Assembly: GCF_001713355.1 (NCBI RefSeq)
Contig: NZ_CP016448.1
Location: 3,534,001 to 3,598,000 of the forward strand
Origin: Methyloversatilis sp. RAC08
Lineage (GTDB): Bacteria > Pseudomonadota > Gammaproteobacteria > Burkholderiales > Rhodocyclaceae
Reading direction: 5' to 3'
Length of the DNA stretch: 64,000 bases
Positions 55,777-64,000 of the stretch are shown here, piece after piece (within the stretch, counting starts at the first letter, position 1; each line of letters begins with the position of its first letter). Below the pieces are notes generated by a model. It was not told where the DNA came from. It was given only the letters and a program-made list of their open reading frames with translations, and did not search any database. A program made the translations under genes and the position numbers.

Positions 55777-56286
55777 TTAGTTTGCGGCGAACGGGTGCGT
55801 GGCCGAACCCTTCTTGGCAACCACTTCAGCAGCGGTCGGGGTGCCGGCGACGGCGCGTGCGATCGATTCCTTGACCGCGCGGTAGTTGTAATCCTGGATC
55901 TTTGCGTCGTCTTCGGCCATCCAGTGGATGAACACGCCGACGCAGATGAACAGGTTGTCGGCTTCGTCAGCCGGGATCGTGCCGTCAGCAACGCTGTCGG
56001 CGACGGCCATCGCGACGCCGCGCTGTGCCGGGCCAAACATCTGGACAGCCTGCTTGGCGCCCTTGATGGTGACCTTGTTGAACATGACCGTTGCCGGCTT
56101 GCACAGCAGGTTCGGTGCAACGACGGCCAGCAGGGACGTGAAGCCGTCCTTGTTGTTGACCAGGGCGTTGGCGAAAGCGGATTCAGCAGCGCTGCCACGC
56201 GGGCCCATGATCAGGTCGATGTGAGCGACTTCATTGCCGTCACCAACCAGGGATTCACCAACACACAGACCATTAATCTTCGCCAT
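55777..56286 (-). CDS. fae: formaldehyde-activating enzyme
   Basis: A 169-residue enzyme condensing formaldehyde with tetrahydromethanopterin to methylene-H4MPT. The active-site region [18 protein letters not shown] (His 22) and the highly conserved [41 protein letters not shown], and C-terminal SATHPFAAN are intact. GAGGAG precedes ATG 56286. A 141-base gap before it and its own strong terminator suggest a separate, strong transcription unit, as expected for an abundant enzyme. Upstream lies a GGGG-TTTA-CCCC palindrome (56318-56329) of unknown role. Confidence 0.97.
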   Translation of the reverse strand: MAKINGLCVGESLVGDGNEVAHIDLIMGPRGSAAESAFANALVNNKDGFTSLLAVVAPNLLCKPATVMFNKVTIKGAKQAVQMFGPAQRGVAMAVADSVADGTIPADEADNLFICVGVFIHWMAEDDAKIQDYNYRAVKESIARAVAGTPTAAEVVAKKGSATHPFAAN

Positions 56287-56427
56287 ATCGAATCTCCTCA
56301 TTACTAGGCAAGTTGTAGGGGTTTACCCCCTGTGGTAACCCGCGTTCCGGGGTACGAAACACAGGATAAAAACTTCGTTGTGGTGCGTTTGTGATGCTTT
56401 CCTGCATTTGGTTGCATCCTGGCTTCG

Positions 56428-57312
56428 TCATGCGCCGGTTATTTCCAGCGCGCCGGCGAGGAAGGCCGTCACAACCGTCAGGTCTGCGCTCGTTCCGGGA
56501 TTGATGCCCGCCGTTTTCAGACGTTCGTCCCAGTCCATCAGCGTGTCTTGCATCATAACCGGATCAACCGCCCGTTCAAACCCGCCCAGCAGGCGTATCG
56601 CCGTGTTGCGCACCGATAGCGCCGTTTCCGGACCATGTTTGCGCATGATGTGGGTGTCAGGAATCAATGCGAGACAGAACATGAACACTGTGGCCGCCGC
56701 CCATGCTTCACTGCACCATCGATCGCGTGCCGCCAGATGGACCGGCAGCAGGTGCCTGAGCACCAGTTCGTAGCGGGCTGCATACAGCGAGGCGATGCTG
56801 TCGCGGTGCGCGGCAAGCTGCATGGCCTGCAGCAGCGTGATCCGTGCATCGCCCGCCACGTCGTCCTCGTCACGCCGGCCCAGCCCGGCTGGCTGGGCCA
56901 GACGGATTGCCGCATAGGCATGTGACGCGTCGGTGACAGTGAGCCCGGCCAGTGTGCGCTGCAACGATGCGCACAGGCTCTCTTCCGGCTGACGGTGCAG
57001 CGCAGCATGGGCGATCGGCGCGCAGCCCAGCACGATGCCCAGATTGGTGTTGCATCCGACCGCCTGCCAGGTGGCACGCATCGCCTGTTCAATGCGTTCG
57101 CCGACTGTCGCATCTGCGCGACAGATCGGCCCGGCAGCGGCTTTGGCGCTGGCGAGGAAATCGGCCACCTGCATGCGGTGACCATCGCCATGATGGCCGA
57201 CATTGCCCGGTTTCAGCGCCTCGACGTCGAGCCGACATGCGTGCAGGAAGGCCGTTTCCAGCGCAGCCTGCAGCGCGATCCGGCCGGTGTCGGGCGGCGG
57301 CGTCATCAGCAT
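56428..57312 (-). CDS. CitG/MdcB-family (triphosphoribosyl-dephospho-CoA synthase-like) protein of the H4MPT cluster
   Basis: A 294-residue protein of the CitG family: AFLHACRLDVEALKPGNVGHHGDGHRM, ATWQAVGCNTNLGIVLGCAPIAHA, and GDARITLLQAMQLAAHRDSIASLYA. Classic CitG makes the citrate-lyase prosthetic group precursor from dephospho-CoA and ATP. No citrate or malonate decarboxylase genes are here; it is embedded between H4MPT genes, so a ribosyl- or phosphoribosyl-transfer step in pterin or methanofuran cofactor synthesis is more likely (inference). ATG 57312 overlaps the preceding stop; ATG 57306 (TGATG) is an alternative. Confidence 0.82.
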   Translation of the reverse strand: MLMTPPPDTGRIALQAALETAFLHACRLDVEALKPGNVGHHGDGHRMQVADFLASAKAAAGPICRADATVGERIEQAMRATWQAVGCNTNLGIVLGCAPIAHAALHRQPEESLCASLQRTLAGLTVTDASHAYAAIRLAQPAGLGRRDEDDVAGDARITLLQAMQLAAHRDSIASLYAARYELVLRHLLPVHLAARDRWCSEAWAAATVFMFCLALIPDTHIMRKHGPETALSVRNTAIRLLGGFERAVDPVMMQDTLMDWDERLKTAGINPGTSADLTVVTAFLAGALEITGA

Positions 57313-58232
57313 GCGATCTCGCCCGCCGCGGGGCAGCGACGCAGCAGGTCGTCCGCCAGCGCCTGAGCGATGTTCAGGCTGGTGACGCCCTGCAGACCCT
57401 TCCAGGCCGGAATGCTGTTGACTTCGAGCACGGTGAGCCGGCCGTGATCGTCGCGCAGGATGTCGACGCCGGCGTAATCCATTCCGGTGGCGCGGGCCGC
57501 ATCGACCGCCAGCCGGGTCAGTGCTTCGTCAGGCGGAATGGCTTCGCAGCGCCCGCCCTGCGACACATTGTTCAGCCAGCTGCGGCCCTTGCGCAGCATG
57601 CCCGCGACCGGCTTGCCGTCGATCACCATGACGCGCCAGTCGCTCCACTCGCCCAGTGCGTCGCGCGAGCGGGCGCTGTAGCGCTGCATGTACCAGACGT
57701 GGCCGACGCTTTCTGCGTTGGGCAGCGCATCGCCAGCCGTCAGGCGCACGATGCCTTCACCCTGCGAGCCGAACAGCGGCTTGACCAGCACGTCGTGACC
57801 AGCGGCGAATTCGCGCATCAGCACGGCGCGCGCCTCGCTTTCGCTCTCGGCCACCCAGGTCGGCGGCGTCGGAATGCCGGCGTGGTGCAGCAGCACGCTG
57901 GTCATCGCCTTGTCCACGCTCTTTTCGATGGCGCGCGCGTGGTTGTAGACAGGAATGCCCAGTTCGCCCAGGTAGTGCAGGAAATCCATGCGCAGCACCA
58001 CCTGCTGCAGCGTGCCGCCGGCCACGCCGCGCACGAAAACGGCCTGCGGCAGCTTCTGTTCGAAGCCGGGCATCATCACGCCCGATACGCCGCGCTGCAG
58101 GTCGATGTGGCACTCGCCCAGACTGACATAGCGCGCCAGCAGGCCGCGCGCCCGGAAGGCTTCGACCAGGCGTTTGCCGTGCCAGCCCGGCTCGTCGGTC
58201 ACGATGGCGATGTCGGCCTGCTGCGCACCCAT
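57306..58232 (-). CDS. RimK-type ATP-grasp ligase of the H4MPT cluster
   Basis: A 308-residue ATP-grasp enzyme: ADIAIVTDEPGWHGKRLVEAF N-terminal domain, SVDKAMTSVLLHHAGIPTPPTWV, the ATP-grasp DVLVKPLFGSQGEGIVRL, WRVMVIDGKPVAGMLRKG, and the metal-binding VLEVNSIPAWKGLQGV. RimK/MptN relatives add glutamate to pterin or deazaflavin cofactors, so it may glutamylate or otherwise extend the methylotroph's H4MPT (dephospho-type). Six bases from the mch stop region and overlapping the next gene, so tightly operonic. Confidence 0.85.
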   Translation of the reverse strand: MGAQQADIAIVTDEPGWHGKRLVEAFRARGLLARYVSLGECHIDLQRGVSGVMMPGFEQKLPQAVFVRGVAGGTLQQVVLRMDFLHYLGELGIPVYNHARAIEKSVDKAMTSVLLHHAGIPTPPTWVAESESEARAVLMREFAAGHDVLVKPLFGSQGEGIVRLTAGDALPNAESVGHVWYMQRYSARSRDALGEWSDWRVMVIDGKPVAGMLRKGRSWLNNVSQGGRCEAIPPDEALTRLAVDAARATGMDYAGVDILRDDHGRLTVLEVNSIPAWKGLQGVTSLNIAQALADDLLRRCPAAGEIAC

Positions 58233-58237
58233 GGCGC

Positions 58238-59236
58238 TTACTGGCCCTCGCCGAACGAACGGCCGAGCAGTTCGGCATTGATCTGGCCGGCACGGAAGCT
58301 CTTGCCGGTGCGCAGATTGCTGACGATGACGCGCGCCGGGGCGAACAGCATCGGGTCGATCTTGTAGAAGTCGTACTTCACTTCCTTGAACACTTCGGCG
58401 AACGGCCGGCCATAGTCGCGCGACGAGGAAGACGGCAGCTTGTGCGCCAGATCGGCCGCCGAATCGTCGTCGCTGTCCACATAGAGCTGTGCCACGCCGC
58501 CGAACAGGATGGCGTCGTTGGTGCGACCCATGGCGTTCAGGAAGTCGGGCGCCGGCGGTGCAACCGGCGCGCTGGCGGACCCGTCGACCACCTGGCTCAG
58601 CGGGAAGCCCAGCGCATGCACCTTGTGCAGCGCGACTTCGAGTACGCGGCCGACCACCTGCACCGTGCCGGCCAGGCTGCGCGTCGGCGTCAGGATCAGC
58701 GTCACGGCGTCGTCGGCGACCCCGCAGTCGCGGCGGATCTTGGCCAGCACTTCGGGCGGCGGCTGGCGATCGACTTCCAGCACCAGCACGGCGTGCTTCG
58801 CGTCGTCCTTGTAGCCCAGCTCCGCAAACAGCGGCTCCTTGACGGCCAGCGCACGGCCCGGACCGGAACCGAGCGCATGGAACGCGTCCTTGCCTTCACC
58901 GTGCGACAGGCTCCAGCCGGCGTACTGACTGGCCAGGCAGGCGACGACCGGGTGGGTCGAATGCACATTGATGGTCAGCGGCCAGTGCGCATCGCGTGTG
59001 TTGAAGGTGGCGGTGCCCAGACCGCCCATGCAGATTTCGGTGATGCGGCGACCGGCCTCGATGCCGCCATGGCAATGGATGCCGGCGTCGATGACGCGGC
59101 CGCCGCCGGGCAGGGCATCCACCCTGACGCGCAGCGCGTCGGCGTCGCGCACCAGGCCATCGACCAGATCCATCACGTATCGGCCCACGCTGGGCTGGGC
59201 GCCGGTCAGTACCGGTCCGTGTTCTGCTGTGCTCAT
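58238..59236 (-). CDS. mch: methenyl-H4MPT cyclohydrolase
   Basis: A 332-residue enzyme interconverting methenyl- and formyl-H4MPT, the third step of formaldehyde oxidation. Signature regions are [70 protein letters not shown], and [33 protein letters not shown] precedes ATG 59236, which overlaps the upstream stop as ATGA. Cytoplasmic, homohexamer-type family. Confidence 0.96.
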   Translation of the reverse strand: MSTAEHGPVLTGAQPSVGRYVMDLVDGLVRDADALRVRVDALPGGGRVIDAGIHCHGGIEAGRRITEICMGGLGTATFNTRDAHWPLTINVHSTHPVVACLASQYAGWSLSHGEGKDAFHALGSGPGRALAVKEPLFAELGYKDDAKHAVLVLEVDRQPPPEVLAKIRRDCGVADDAVTLILTPTRSLAGTVQVVGRVLEVALHKVHALGFPLSQVVDGSASAPVAPPAPDFLNAMGRTNDAILFGGVAQLYVDSDDDSAADLAHKLPSSSSRDYGRPFAEVFKEVKYDFYKIDPMLFAPARVIVSNLRTGKSFRAGQINAELLGRSFGEGQ

Positions 59237-60396
59237 GCGCTTCTCCTCGGGAATTCAAGCTCGTTGTTATGGTGTGTTGCGACCGCTCCGGCGAACGGAG
59301 CGATCAGGTGCAGCACTTCTGTCTCGCGTCGCTGCAACTGCGCGCGAACGCGGGTTTCGTCCTGGCCGGCTGCGTGGGCGGTGCAGACAGGTGCTGCTTT
59401 CGCGACAAAGCTGCCGGCTGCCGGCAGGTCGGTGCAGCCCTCGGGCCAACGGACGCCGTTGCCGACGATCAGGTCGTGCGGCGCATAGACCACGCGCAGG
59501 CCGCGCAAGGCGCGCGCCGGTGACATCGCCACGTCGGCGAGTTGCCCGGCACAGGCGGCAATGTGGGCCGCGAACAGGCCGCCCGCCACCCGGCCGTCGT
59601 ACAGCGCAAGCGTTGCGGTCGGTCTGGGGTTGATCTCCAGCAGCACGTGGCGGCCGCCCTCCAGCACCAGATCGGCACCATTCAGTCCGCGCAGCCCGAA
59701 CGCCCGCACGATGGCGTCGACATCGCGTTCGAGCAACGCCAGCTGCGCGTCGTCCAGCGGCAGGTCACTCACCGCCTCGCACCAGGCATACGGCCCGGCG
59801 ATCGCGCCGGGAAACTGCCGGCTGACGCCGACGATGCGGCCGCGATGGCCATCGGCGAGAAACAGCACCGACGCCGGAATACCTGCCACGCAGGCCTGCG
59901 CGTGCCAGCCTGTCGGTATTGTTTCGCCGCCTTGCGCCGGGCGCACGTGCGCGCCGCCGCAGGCTCCGGTCTGCTTCATCAGCCAGCCGTCCGGCGCCCG
60001 ACCTTCACTGCGCATCGCCGCATGGCGCACGCCGGCCTCGCGCAGGCCTGCAGCCAGCGCATCCGGTGTCTTGCACTGCTGTACGGTGGCCGCCGCATTG
60101 CCGCGGCGCGGCGCCGATGCGTGAAATGCCCTGTCCAGCGCGGAAAGCAGGTCGGGCCGCGGCTCGAAACCCGATCCGTCGACGATGCCGTCCCAGCGAC
60201 CGGCCATCCCGGCGATCAGCGCTGGCAGTTCATCACCGAAGGCGCCATCGCGAAAGTCCGCCCTGACGGTACGTCGGGCCACTGCCTGTGTGTCCGTGTC
60301 GGCAAATGGATCGATCACATCGCAGGTCCAGCCCGCTGCGACGCAGGATTGCGCCAGCGCGCGTGCGCTGCCCGACACGATGAGCCAGTGCGGCAC
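59233..60396 (-). CDS. ATP-grasp domain protein of the H4MPT cluster
   Basis: A 387-residue ATP-grasp family protein starting at GTG 60396. The N-terminal domain reads [16 protein letters not shown]. The ATP-grasp part includes [69 protein letters not shown], with the ligase NPRP metal site. The C-terminal 90 residues are less recognisable. Homologues are found in H4MPT gene clusters of methylotrophs, where a role in cofactor synthesis is suspected. The four-base overlap with mch implies coupling. Confidence 0.82.
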   Translation of the reverse strand: MPHWLIVSGSARALAQSCVAAGWTCDVIDPFADTDTQAVARRTVRADFRDGAFGDELPALIAGMAGRWDGIVDGSGFEPRPDLLSALDRAFHASAPRRGNAAATVQQCKTPDALAAGLREAGVRHAAMRSEGRAPDGWLMKQTGACGGAHVRPAQGGETIPTGWHAQACVAGIPASVLFLADGHRGRIVGVSRQFPGAIAGPYAWCEAVSDLPLDDAQLALLERDVDAIVRAFGLRGLNGADLVLEGGRHVLLEINPRPTATLALYDGRVAGGLFAAHIAACAGQLADVAMSPARALRGLRVVYAPHDLIVGNGVRWPEGCTDLPAAGSFVAKAAPVCTAHAAGQDETRVRAQLQRRETEVLHLIAPFAGAVATHHNNELEFPRRSA

Positions 60397-60421
60397 CGCC
60401 GTGGTTTCCAGCCCGCTCCGG

Positions 60422-61324
60422 TCAGGCCACCAGCTCGCGGGCGGTGGCGAAAGCGTCGCGGAAGTCGAGATACACCGGCTTTTCAGTATTGATCATGCGC
60501 TGGAAAAGTCCGCGCTGGCACAGGTACTTCACGTTGCCGATGGCCAGTGCGCCGATGCCGACCGCCTTGCCCGAACCGGCCTCCAGCGGCTTGCCGTCGT
60601 CCATCACGCCCAGACCTTCGACCCCGGCCGGCGGCACGGCGTTCACGTCGGCAGCGACCAGCAGGGAGGTGGCGGACATCAGCTGCGCCTTGCTCAGCAC
60701 CTGGATGCCGGCTTTGGCCGTACACAGGATGATGTTGGCCTGCGGCATCAGGTTTTCCTTCTGTTCGTTCGACCCTGCCTCGACCGGCAGCACCGACGAG
60801 CCGTAGCGGGTGTTCACCACTTCGGACGCGACGCGGGCGCGCATCGCGCTCGAATGGCTGCCCACAAGCACCTTGGCGCCGGCGCTCGAGGCGAGCACGG
60901 CGGCGGCGGTACCCACCGGGCCGGTGCCGCCCAGCACGAGCACGGTCTTGCCTTCGAGTTCGGTGTTGTGCGCCTTGCGCAGCTGGCGTTCGACACAGGC
61001 GACCAGTGCGGCCGCGGTGGTGAAGGCTCCGCTCGGATCGGCGAACACCGACACTTCGAACGGCGGCACCATCGCATTGCGGCAGGCGTCGAGCATGTCG
61101 GCCGCCAGACCGATGTCGCGACCGCCGATGAACAGGCCGGTACGCTTCACGCCATTGGGGCCGCGCGAAAAGATCGCGTCCTGCGTCAGGCCGTAGATCT
61201 GGTCGAGGCCGACGCCGGAGTAGGGCATCAGAACCTGGTAGCCCGCATCACACGCCATGTTCACGTCGAACGGGCTGATGTTGTTGGTCGGGCTGAACAT
61301 GTGAAGGATGTATGGGTTTTCCAT
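60422..61324 (-). CDS. mtdB: NAD(P)-dependent methylene-H4MPT dehydrogenase
   Basis: A 300-residue dehydrogenase converting methylene- to methenyl-H4MPT. The MtdB-type N-terminal domain reads ILHMFSPTNNISPFDVNMACDAGYQVLMPYSGV, with FSRGPNGVKRTGLFIGGRD. The Rossmann site is VLVLGGTGPVGTAAAVLASSAGAKV (about residues 130-154), followed by SHSS-type cofactor-specificity turn. ATG 61324 is chosen over an ATG four codons earlier because it matches the MEN/M-K start of homologues. It precedes the ATP-grasp gene by 25 bases. Confidence 0.95.
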   Translation of the reverse strand: MENPYILHMFSPTNNISPFDVNMACDAGYQVLMPYSGVGLDQIYGLTQDAIFSRGPNGVKRTGLFIGGRDIGLAADMLDACRNAMVPPFEVSVFADPSGAFTTAAALVACVERQLRKAHNTELEGKTVLVLGGTGPVGTAAAVLASSAGAKVLVGSHSSAMRARVASEVVNTRYGSSVLPVEAGSNEQKENLMPQANIILCTAKAGIQVLSKAQLMSATSLLVAADVNAVPPAGVEGLGVMDDGKPLEAGSGKAVGIGALAIGNVKYLCQRGLFQRMINTEKPVYLDFRDAFATARELVA

Positions 61325-61416
61325 GGTCTGTCTCACTCTTTCCGCCCGAAGGCTGCGTACTCTGGTTACGTCGTTGTCAGGTGCGTGCTTGCGTCAACGG
61401 CAGGCCGGCCCGGTAT

Positions 61417-62418
61417 TCATTCACGGCTGGTCGCGGCGACAATTGAAGTCTGTCGCGCTGTCCACTGCGCGCCTTCGTTGCGCGCAGCACAAATCATCAG
61501 TTCGAGTCCCGCCGCATCCGCGTAGCGCTCGCGCACTGCCCGGACCATGGCCTGCGCATCCGTCTCCGATGCAGCCAGCGCGAAGCCGGTCGGACCCCAC
61601 GAACTCTGGCCGATGCAGGCCGCGCCCAGTTCCTGCAGCGTGAGCGCAACCTCGCCGACCCGCTTGCTGGTGTAGCGGCCACCCTGTGCCGGCGAAAAAT
61701 AGTCGCCGACGCAGTGCTGCAATTCATTGATCGCAGCGCCGAACAGGTCGATGTCTTCTTCGGCCAGCGCCGGCAATGCGCGCATCAGCACCAGCCTGCT
61801 GAGCCGGTCGGCCACACCCGTAGCGTAGGGCGGCAGCACGCGAAAAGCTTCCTTCTCTGCGCTGCCGTGCAGGCCGCTGCAGGCGTGATCGAAAATCAGC
61901 ACCATGCGCCAGGCGGCTGGAAAACGCATCTGCGCAATGATCGGCGGTGGCGCATCGAGCGCGCCGCGACCGCCATCGACGATGAAGCCGCCACCGTCGA
62001 AACTGCCGATGCCGATGCCGGAGCGGGCACCCCGGTCGAGCAGGCTGGCGACTTCGCGCGAATCCAGGTTGAGTCCGTACAACCGGGCCAGCGCCATGCC
62101 GACGGCGAGGGCAAGCTGGGTGCCGGAGCCCAGGCCCGAATGCGACGGAATGGCATCGGTCAGCGTGATGCGTGCCGGCGGCAGGTCGAAGCGCGTGCTC
62201 AGGTCAAGGGCGTAGCGGTGGGCGCGTTCGGCGTCGTGGCCGGTGACCTGGAGCACGTCGGATGGCTCTATCTCGACCGCGGTGCTCAACCCGCTCAGGG
62301 TCAGACCGACGCTGCCGAAGCGCCGACCCATGCTGCCGTCCAGGTCGATGAAGCCCAGGTGCAGACGCGCGGGGGCCCGAACGGTCAGGGCGGCGGCGGT
62401 TGCGTGTCTGAAGTTCAT
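61417..62418 (-). CDS. beta-ribofuranosylaminobenzene 5'-phosphate synthase family protein
   Basis: A 333-residue GHMP-kinase-fold enzyme that catalyses the first committed step of methanopterin synthesis: condensation of para-aminobenzoate-type precursor with phosphoribosyl pyrophosphate. Landmarks are VRAPARLHLGFIDLDGSMGRRFGSVGLTL, PSHSGLGSGTQLALAVGMAL (GHMP-like loop), SGIGIGSFDGGGFIVDGG, and QSSWGPTGFAL. The frame is open far upstream, but ATG 62418 gives the family start. The leftmost gene of the divergent pair with fhcB, and first of the leftward H4MPT group. Confidence 0.9.
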   Translation of the reverse strand: MNFRHATAAALTVRAPARLHLGFIDLDGSMGRRFGSVGLTLSGLSTAVEIEPSDVLQVTGHDAERAHRYALDLSTRFDLPPARITLTDAIPSHSGLGSGTQLALAVGMALARLYGLNLDSREVASLLDRGARSGIGIGSFDGGGFIVDGGRGALDAPPPIIAQMRFPAAWRMVLIFDHACSGLHGSAEKEAFRVLPPYATGVADRLSRLVLMRALPALAEEDIDLFGAAINELQHCVGDYFSPAQGGRYTSKRVGEVALTLQELGAACIGQSSWGPTGFALAASETDAQAMVRAVRERYADAAGLELMICAARNEGAQWTARQTSIVAATSRE

Positions 62419-62691
62419 CGCGTCAATCGTGGTCCGAAGAGCGCCGATTATCCCAAATTCGCCCGCAACACAGGGAAGGCTTGGATGATGAGGTGCAGCG
62501 GCGGAGTCCGGTGCTGCCGCGCGACGTCGTTTTCGGATCGTGCTGTATCGCATGTGAAACAGACTGATCTCACGCGTTGGTCGCGGCTTCGATGCTGCAC
62601 TGCGGCACCGGAAGGTCGGTCCGCAACGACTTTTTGCATGTTGTATCGTGGCGGGAGCTGTGTGCGACCCAACTGATGAAACGGATGATTC
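62419..62691. promoter_or_regulatory. divergent promoter region of the H4MPT and fhc operons
   Basis: A 273-base gap between divergent transcription units for cofactor/oxidation genes (leftward) and fhcB (rightward). Both promoters should lie here. The right part around 62630-62655 (TTTTTGCATGTTGTATCG) is the most A/T-rich. No clear operator or hairpin was identified. Confidence 0.5.
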
Positions 62692-63990
62692 ATGACCCAT
62701 GAAGCGATTTCGACTGTCGTCACCGAGGTGGCCTGTCCGCTGTGCGGCCACGCCTGTGACGACCTGAGCGTCGATACCGCCGGCGCGGCACTGGCGGTGG
62801 TGGCCCATGGCTGCGATCGGGCGACAAGCGGATTTGCCCGCCTGGGTGCCGGATCGAACGTCGCGACGCCGCGCATTGCCGGGCGTGCGGCCACGCTGGA
62901 CGAAGCCTGTGCCGAAGCAGCCCGCCTGCTCGCCGCGTCGGCCCAGCCGGCATTCGGCGGCATGGCGCTTGATGTCAGCGGCGCACGCGGTGCGATGGAA
63001 CTGGTCGATCGGGCCGGTGGTGTCATCGACCACATGAACAACGAATTCGGCTGGCGCGCCAGCCGCGTGATACAGGACGGCGGCGGCATCAACACCACGC
63101 TGGCCGAAGTGAAGAATCGTGCCGACCTGATCCTGCTGGTCGGCACCGATGCGGTCAGCGCGCAGCCACGCTTCTTCGAGCGCTGCGTGTGGGTGGAGGA
63201 AACGATGTTCGACCTGCAGCCGGCCAGCCGGCGCATCGTCTATCTCGGCGGCGGACTCGATACGCAGCCGGGCCACTCGCCGGACGGGCGAGCGCCCGAC
63301 GTGTTCGACTTCGATCTCAGCCGCATGCCGGAAGCGCTGTCGGTGCTCAACGCGCTGGCGGCGCAGCAGCCGGTGGCCGGTGACGCCCCGCTGGGCATTG
63401 CACTGGCGCGCTGGCAGGAGCTGGCCGAAGCGCTGCTGGGCGCCAAGTACAGCGTGATCGTGTGGACGGGGCCTGCGTTCGAGGTGTCGCAACTCGACCT
63501 CAATGTCGGCGCCATCGTGTCGCTGGTCCGTCGGCTCAATGTCACCACCCGCTGCAACAGCCTGCCGCTGGCCGGCAACGACGGCGACCTGTCGATGGGC
63601 GCCGTACACACCTGGCAGACCGGCTATCCGATGCGCACCAGTTACGCCAGCGGCGCACCGAAGTTCGACCCGCTGCACAACGGCATCGACCGCCTGCTCG
63701 CGACCGGTGAAGCCGATGCGCTGGTGTGGCTGTCCAGCCTGAACGACCTGCAGTCGCCGCCGGCCACCGGCGTGCCGACCATCGTGATCGCACCGCCGTC
63801 GCTGAAGCTGGCGAGCGAACCGCAGGTCTTCATTCCGGTCGCCACGCCAGGCATGCATCACACCGGTCATTTCGTGCGTACCGACAAGGTCGTGACACTG
63901 CCGCTGCAGGCCTTGCGCCGGAGCGCGCTGCCGGCAGCCGGCGATGTGGCGGTGGCCATCGCCAACCGCCTGAAGGAGGTGCAGTCGTGA
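62692..63990 (+). CDS. fhcB: formyltransferase/hydrolase complex subunit FhcB (formylmethanofuran dehydrogenase B-like)
   Basis: A 432-residue homologue of the FmdB/FwdB subunit of formylmethanofuran dehydrogenase. N-terminal CPLCGHACDDLSVD, then HGCDRATSGFARLG, SGARGAMELVDRAGGVIDHMNNEFGW, and RCNSLPLAGNDGDLSMGAVHTWQTGYP. In methylotrophs the Fhc complex (FhcA-D) makes formate from formyl-H4MPT by transfer and hydrolysis rather than by oxidation (family knowledge). It begins the rightward fhc operon; its stop overlaps the GTG of the next gene. Confidence 0.95.
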   Translation: MTHEAISTVVTEVACPLCGHACDDLSVDTAGAALAVVAHGCDRATSGFARLGAGSNVATPRIAGRAATLDEACAEAARLLAASAQPAFGGMALDVSGARGAMELVDRAGGVIDHMNNEFGWRASRVIQDGGGINTTLAEVKNRADLILLVGTDAVSAQPRFFERCVWVEETMFDLQPASRRIVYLGGGLDTQPGHSPDGRAPDVFDFDLSRMPEALSVLNALAAQQPVAGDAPLGIALARWQELAEALLGAKYSVIVWTGPAFEVSQLDLNVGAIVSLVRRLNVTTRCNSLPLAGNDGDLSMGAVHTWQTGYPMRTSYASGAPKFDPLHNGIDRLLATGEADALVWLSSLNDLQSPPATGVPTIVIAPPSLKLASEPQVFIPVATPGMHHTGHFVRTDKVVTLPLQALRRSALPAAGDVAVAIANRLKEVQS

Positions 63991-64000
63991 GCGTCATCAA
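63987..64000 (+). CDS. fhcA: start of fhcA (cut by window edge)
   Basis: A GTG at 63987-63989, overlapping the fhcB stop as GTGA, opens a frame reading (M)SVI. GAAGGAGG at 63973-63980 is a well-placed Shine-Dalgarno. In methylotrophs fhcB is usually followed by fhcA, and short FhcA starts of this kind are common. Only four codons are visible, so identity rests on gene order. Confidence 0.55.

Noticed and set aside
61417-63870. Leftward frame extending the beta-RFAP synthase to 817 residues
   Set aside because: The extra 484 N-terminal residues are antisense to fhcB and lack protein-like composition; ATG 62418 is the sensible start.

Overview
The window is a GC-rich (roughly two-thirds G+C), gene-dense stretch of a chromosome that looks betaproteobacterial and methylotrophic. 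The best evidence is at the right end: a tetrahydromethanopterin (H4MPT)-linked formaldehyde oxidation cluster (fae, mch, mtdB, a beta-RFAP synthase, two ATP-grasp ligases, a CitG-family protein, fhcB and the first codons of fhcA). In the middle there is also a PQQ alcohol dehydrogenase with the lanthanide-type Asp-X-Asp active site, next to a XoxJ/MxaJ-type periplasmic binding protein. Together with the Rnf complex, the PEP-CTERM protein and the REP-like repeats, this resembles a Methyloversatilis-type member of the Rhodocyclales. The genus is an inference; I could not search a database.

Layout. 1-2541: rnfA-rnfB-rnfC on the minus strand, with rnfC cut by the window edge. 2693-6376: small membrane and YidB-type proteins, DUF488, an enoyl-CoA hydratase and an SbmA-like ABC exporter. 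6453-11374: a periplasmic-sensor histidine kinase divergent from a REC-PAS-GGDEF-EAL protein. 11375-16913: an accessory-looking stretch with a decayed vapBC pair, a 1117-residue Gly-rich PEP-CTERM protein built from about 200-residue super-repeats, an HNH protein and a ribbon-helix-helix antitoxin remnant. 16914-25155: a DinG/YoaA-type helicase, cfa, several unknown proteins, and pbpC. 25558-28794: a cupin, the XoxJ-like protein and the PQQ dehydrogenase. 29357-37453: rhlE, rlmM, an aldo/keto reductase and a glycerophosphodiester/glycerol group (ugpB-like, ugpQ, glpK).

37576-54346: alaS; two HDOD proteins; a phosphomannomutase/phosphoglucomutase; a TetR regulator divergent from etfB-etfA-acyl-CoA dehydrogenase with paired 16-bp palindromes between them; a REP-like element carrying a 13-bp tandem array; an RbgA/YlqF GTPase; a BLUF photoreceptor; a gamma-glutamyltransferase; and a ClC channel. 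54901-64000: a GST, then the C1 cluster.

How the genes fit together. The dehydrogenase would oxidise methanol or another short alcohol to aldehyde in the periplasm. Fae condenses formaldehyde with H4MPT, MtdB and Mch convert methylene-H4MPT to formyl-H4MPT, and the Fhc complex (starting at the right edge) releases formate. The beta-RFAP synthase, ATP-grasp and CitG-family genes probably build the pterin cofactor. EtfAB and the acyl-CoA dehydrogenase form a separate acyl-CoA oxidation unit under a TetR repressor. No tRNA, rRNA, CRISPR array, intact insertion sequence or prophage was seen.
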